Source: JBCBKZ01 sp039026975
GTDB taxonomy: Bacteria; Bacteroidota; Bacteroidia; J057
Direction: 5' to 3'
Assembly (NCBI GenBank): GCA_039026975.1
Contig: JBCCLI010000237.1
Coordinates: forward strand, 1 to 9,813
Length of the DNA: 9,813 nucleotides
Below the pieces are notes generated by a model, which did no database searches, was not told where the DNA came from, and saw nothing but the letters and a program-made list of their open reading frames with translations. The first letter of the stretch is position 1. The number at the start of each line of letters is the position of its first letter. The translations under genes and the position numbers were made by a program. This document shows positions 7,459 to 9,813 of this stretch, one piece after another.

Positions 7459-8418
7459 CTAACCCCAAAGCAGCTTTTGCCGAGCTTGTACAAACCTTTT
7501 TACAAATGATTTTGGGAAAAATAGCTCTAAGAGATTTCTAACTCTTCTAGCGGGAGATGACTTAAAATACATTTCATAGTACCTCTCATCTGAGACAGAA
7601 TCAATTTTGACGTATTTAGGGTGTACCAATGGGAAGGACATACTTTCTACCTCACAGTCTAACCTGGTGTCCATATCATGGGTTGTACTTCCCTCAAAAC
7701 CTATATTCTTGATTAGATTTTTATTAGGGACAACGGATAGACCGGAGTTTAGGTAATTACTGAGTAGCCACTGGTATCCCCAAATAGTATTCTGTGTGCC
7801 AGAGGAAATATCATCTAAGTCTTTCATTACCTTTGTATTAACTGTCTTCCTGTTAAATAGAAACTGATTTAGGAAACCTGATTTCTTTAATTCTGGAAGA
7901 CTTTTGAGTTCGAAATCGAACATTTCCCAAGAACGCCTCCAACTCGCCCATCCCCAAATGAGCGGAACACTAGAAAAGTAGTATGATTCTGTAGGAACAT
8001 TTTGCCAGCCTTTGTGGAAATTAGATCCTGACACATGCATTACCCTGTCATCATCTTTATATCGAAGTAAGATTTCTTCACAGAACTGAAAGAAGCTTGG
8101 GTCGGGGACACAATCGTCCTCGAGGATTATGCCATATTCTTCTTGAGAAAAGAACCATGAGATAGCAGAAGAAACTGCTTGGGCACATCCAAGATTCTGC
8201 TCTCTAAATAAGGTAAATACTTGGCAGTTCCAGGCTATGTCAGCAGCTAATGCTTGGACAGCCTTAACAATTTCTGTTTCTCCTTCCTTATGTGCTCTAG
8301 GTCCGTCTACTGCGAAATAGACTCTTGAAGGAGTAGCTCGGCGTACTCTTTCAAGAACTCGCTGCATTGATTCTGGTCTGTTGAATCCAAGCAAGAGCAC
8401 CGCTGTATTACACTTCAT
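7459..8418 (-). CDS. GT-A fold glycosyltransferase (family 2-like)
   Basis: A cytoplasmic nucleotide-diphospho-sugar transferase, probably adding one sugar to the lipid-linked repeat unit of a surface polysaccharide. Numbered from the chosen ATG, the N-terminus TAVLLLGFNRPE is the usual first beta-strand of these enzymes, VYFAVDGPR follows, ILEDDCVPDPSFF (EDD at 100-102) supplies the DXD-like metal and nucleotide-sugar site, and WGWASWRRSW (155-164) is a block typical of this subgroup. The ORF can be extended four codons to a TTG at 8430, but the ATG at 8418 (MKCNTAVLLL) matches the usual start of the family and gives 319 residues. No membrane segment is evident. It lies about 100 bases downstream of the polymerase-like gene on the same strand, possibly co-transcribed. 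The donor and acceptor sugars cannot be read from the sequence. Confidence 0.87.
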   Translation of the reverse strand: MKCNTAVLLLGFNRPESMQRVLERVRRATPSRVYFAVDGPRAHKEGETEIVKAVQALAADIAWNCQVFTLFREQNLGCAQAVSSAISWFFSQEEYGIILEDDCVPDPSFFQFCEEILLRYKDDDRVMHVSGSNFHKGWQNVPTESYYFSSVPLIWGWASWRRSWEMFDFELKSLPELKKSGFLNQFLFNRKTVNTKVMKDLDDISSGTQNTIWGYQWLLSNYLNSGLSVVPNKNLIKNIGFEGSTTHDMDTRLDCEVESMSFPLVHPKYVKIDSVSDERYYEMYFKSSPARRVRNLLELFFPKSFVKRFVQARQKLLWG

Positions 8419-8521
8419 AACTATTAACAATCATTGTAATAACACCTGAATGAAATTCATTTCTTCTCTCTGTAATTAGCCTAATGGGTATAGAAAATTA
8501 ACGTGAGAATAGCGGTAGTAT

Positions 8522-9813
8522 TCATATTAGCCTTTGATCAGGATGTATAGGTTGAATAATGGCAATTGCAGCAAAACAGCCCATGATAATTGACCCTAAA
8601 CCATCTTGGAAAACGAAATAGTCAATTTGGAAAAGGAATAGGAGAAAGAGGAATAGTAAAGAAAGAATCCTTGTGTCAACACTGGCTGAAAAGGCTGATT
8701 TTAGATATGAAAAAATACTCTTGATAACCATTGCATACACTATAAATCCAATGATCCCTTGGGCAATTATGAGTTCTCCAAAAGAGCTATGGAGGTGAAT
8801 AAAATGGCTTTTATTAGAACCTCCATACCAAGTCCCTCCTATATCTGAAATGAGATCCAGGAAATAGTAGCCTTTAAACCCCTTCCCAAATATGATGCCC
8901 TCCCCACCGTAGAACAGCCACTCAAATAATCTTTCCCATAGGTAAGACCTACCATGAAATGTAATGATATCCTGATAGTCAACCCTTTGGAGTAATGATT
9001 CAAAAATGGGTAGACTCAAGACAAAGTATAAAACGTATCCAAAGTTTAAGAGAATAGGCAGCGTAAAAAAGGAGACAAAGAAAAGTTTTTTATTAAGTAA
9101 CCAGGAAGACTTAATACTTAATACCATAATAAATAGGATAAGTAAAATAGTGATCCTAGAATTAGCCCCAATAGACACATAAAGCGACAAAGCGAATAAA
9201 ATGAGAACCATGATTCCTTTGGTTGCATATCTAGAGTATTTGATATCCTTAAGAAATAAGTTCGGAGCAAACCTTAAGTATCCAAAAGCAATAAGGAATA
9301 CTAGGGCTGTCATATTTGCCCCTGGATATATTCCCCCAATTACAGGGAGGTTTATTCTTCCTTCAAAATAATGCCCAGGAGGTTTTAGCCCCATAAAGTA
9401 CCCTATAACATTAGCTAAGAATAGGACTCCAAGGCTGGTAGTTAGGAGTTGAAGGGGGGTATGGCCTTTCCAGTGATACTTTTTGGCATATCCTAGCATG
9501 ATTAAGGTAGCCACAAAAGGGATAAAGTAAACGGCAAAGCTAGATAGCCCAAACAGTAGGGTAGAGCCAGGTAAGCCATATAAGTCAGCCCTTACTCTAG
9601 CAATTAAGGTAAGAAGAAAGTGGAGTAAAACTAAAGCCAGCAGTTTACTGTAGGGAACTATTCTGTATTCTCTCTTCAGCCCAGTAGCTGTTACTACCAA
9701 AAACCTTGAAAAGATGATTAACAAAAAAGGAACCAGAGATATAAAATTATTAGTGGTATTCTCTAAGCCGAATAAATACTTCAATCCATAGGAGAGAAAC
9801 CCCAGTACATATA
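8522..9813 (-). CDS. O-antigen polymerase/ligase-like (Wzy_C type) membrane protein, 5' end outside window
   Basis: A polytopic inner-membrane protein with many hydrophobic segments, of the type that polymerises repeat units (Wzy) or ligates O-antigen. The frame stays open to the window edge (YVLGFLSYG precedes the TTG at 9784) with no ATG, so the true start lies beyond 9813 and the TTG is probably internal; 429 residues are visible. Counting from the TTG codon, family marks are GANSR (206-210), the FHGRSYLWE block (276-284), which corresponds to the conserved Gly-Arg and Trp-Glu of Wzy_C proteins, and HLHSSFGELIIAQGIIG (330-346), the usual periplasmic-loop His followed by a Gly-rich membrane helix. 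Hydrophilic loops between about 265 and 330 fit the large periplasmic loop. The C-terminus ends in a short polar tail. Polymerase is favoured over ligase because of the nearby flippase and glycosyltransferase, but the two cannot be separated by sequence alone. Confidence 0.8.
   Translation of the reverse strand, partial: YVLGFLSYGLKYLFGLENTTNNFISLVPFLLIIFSRFLVVTATGLKREYRIVPYSKLLALVLLHFLLTLIARVRADLYGLPGSTLLFGLSSFAVYFIPFVATLIMLGYAKKYHWKGHTPLQLLTTSLGVLFLANVIGYFMGLKPPGHYFEGRINLPVIGGIYPGANMTALVFLIAFGYLRFAPNLFLKDIKYSRYATKGIMVLILFALSLYVSIGANSRITILLILFIMVLSIKSSWLLNKKLFFVSFFTLPILLNFGYVLYFVLSLPIFESLLQRVDYQDIITFHGRSYLWERLFEWLFYGGEGIIFGKGFKGYYFLDLISDIGGTWYGGSNKSHFIHLHSSFGELIIAQGIIGFIVYAMVIKSIFSYLKSAFSASVDTRILSLLFLFLLFLFQIDYFVFQDGLGSIIMGCFAAIAIIQPIHPDQRLI

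Noticed and set aside
8419..8521. Small AATGA/TCATT inverted repeat (8449-8461) between the two minus-strand genes
   Set aside because: The stem is only 5 bp with no T-run; too weak to call a terminator or operator.
1..9813. tRNA, rRNA, CRISPR array, insertion sequence or integrase-type element
   Set aside because: No cloverleaf, spaced direct repeats, transposase-like protein or terminal inverted repeats were seen; the only large repeat is the paralogous gene pair.

Overview
The window looks like a piece of a Bacteroidota chromosome, plausibly a free-living Cytophagales- or Flavobacteriia-type organism. Two proteins end in type IX secretion (T9SS) C-terminal sorting domains, a system confined to that phylum. 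The DNA is AT-rich, intergenic regions are long and AT-rich, and the genes lack clear Shine-Dalgarno leaders. Genus cannot be decided from the sequence.

Layout. 1-501 (+) is the 3' part of a TraB/GumN-family gene, closed by a strong intrinsic terminator (523-560). After about 240 bases without a gene, 805-2115 (+) encodes a Wzx-type polysaccharide flippase. An AT-rich gap of about 280 bases leads to two long tandem paralogues, 2399-4783 and 4929-7328 (+). Each has a signal peptide, a right-handed parallel beta-helix ending in a choice-of-anchor-Q-like segment, a BIG2-like immunoglobulin domain, an unnamed beta-sandwich-like module of about 150 residues, and a T9SS sorting domain. They meet, tail to tail, a minus-strand pair: a GT-A fold glycosyltransferase (7459-8418) lying downstream of an O-antigen polymerase/ligase-like membrane protein (8522-9813, 5' end outside the window).

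How it fits together. Flippase, glycosyltransferase and Wzy-like polymerase are standard parts of a Wzx/Wzy-dependent surface polysaccharide locus, so the window is probably one end or the middle of such a cluster, with the TraB/GumN gene as an unrelated neighbour. The paired T9SS proteins are the unusual part. Placed between polysaccharide genes, they are candidates for secreted or surface-attached proteins that bind, cut, epimerise or organise the polysaccharide made by the same locus. That link is inferred from context; no known catalytic motif was recognised in them.
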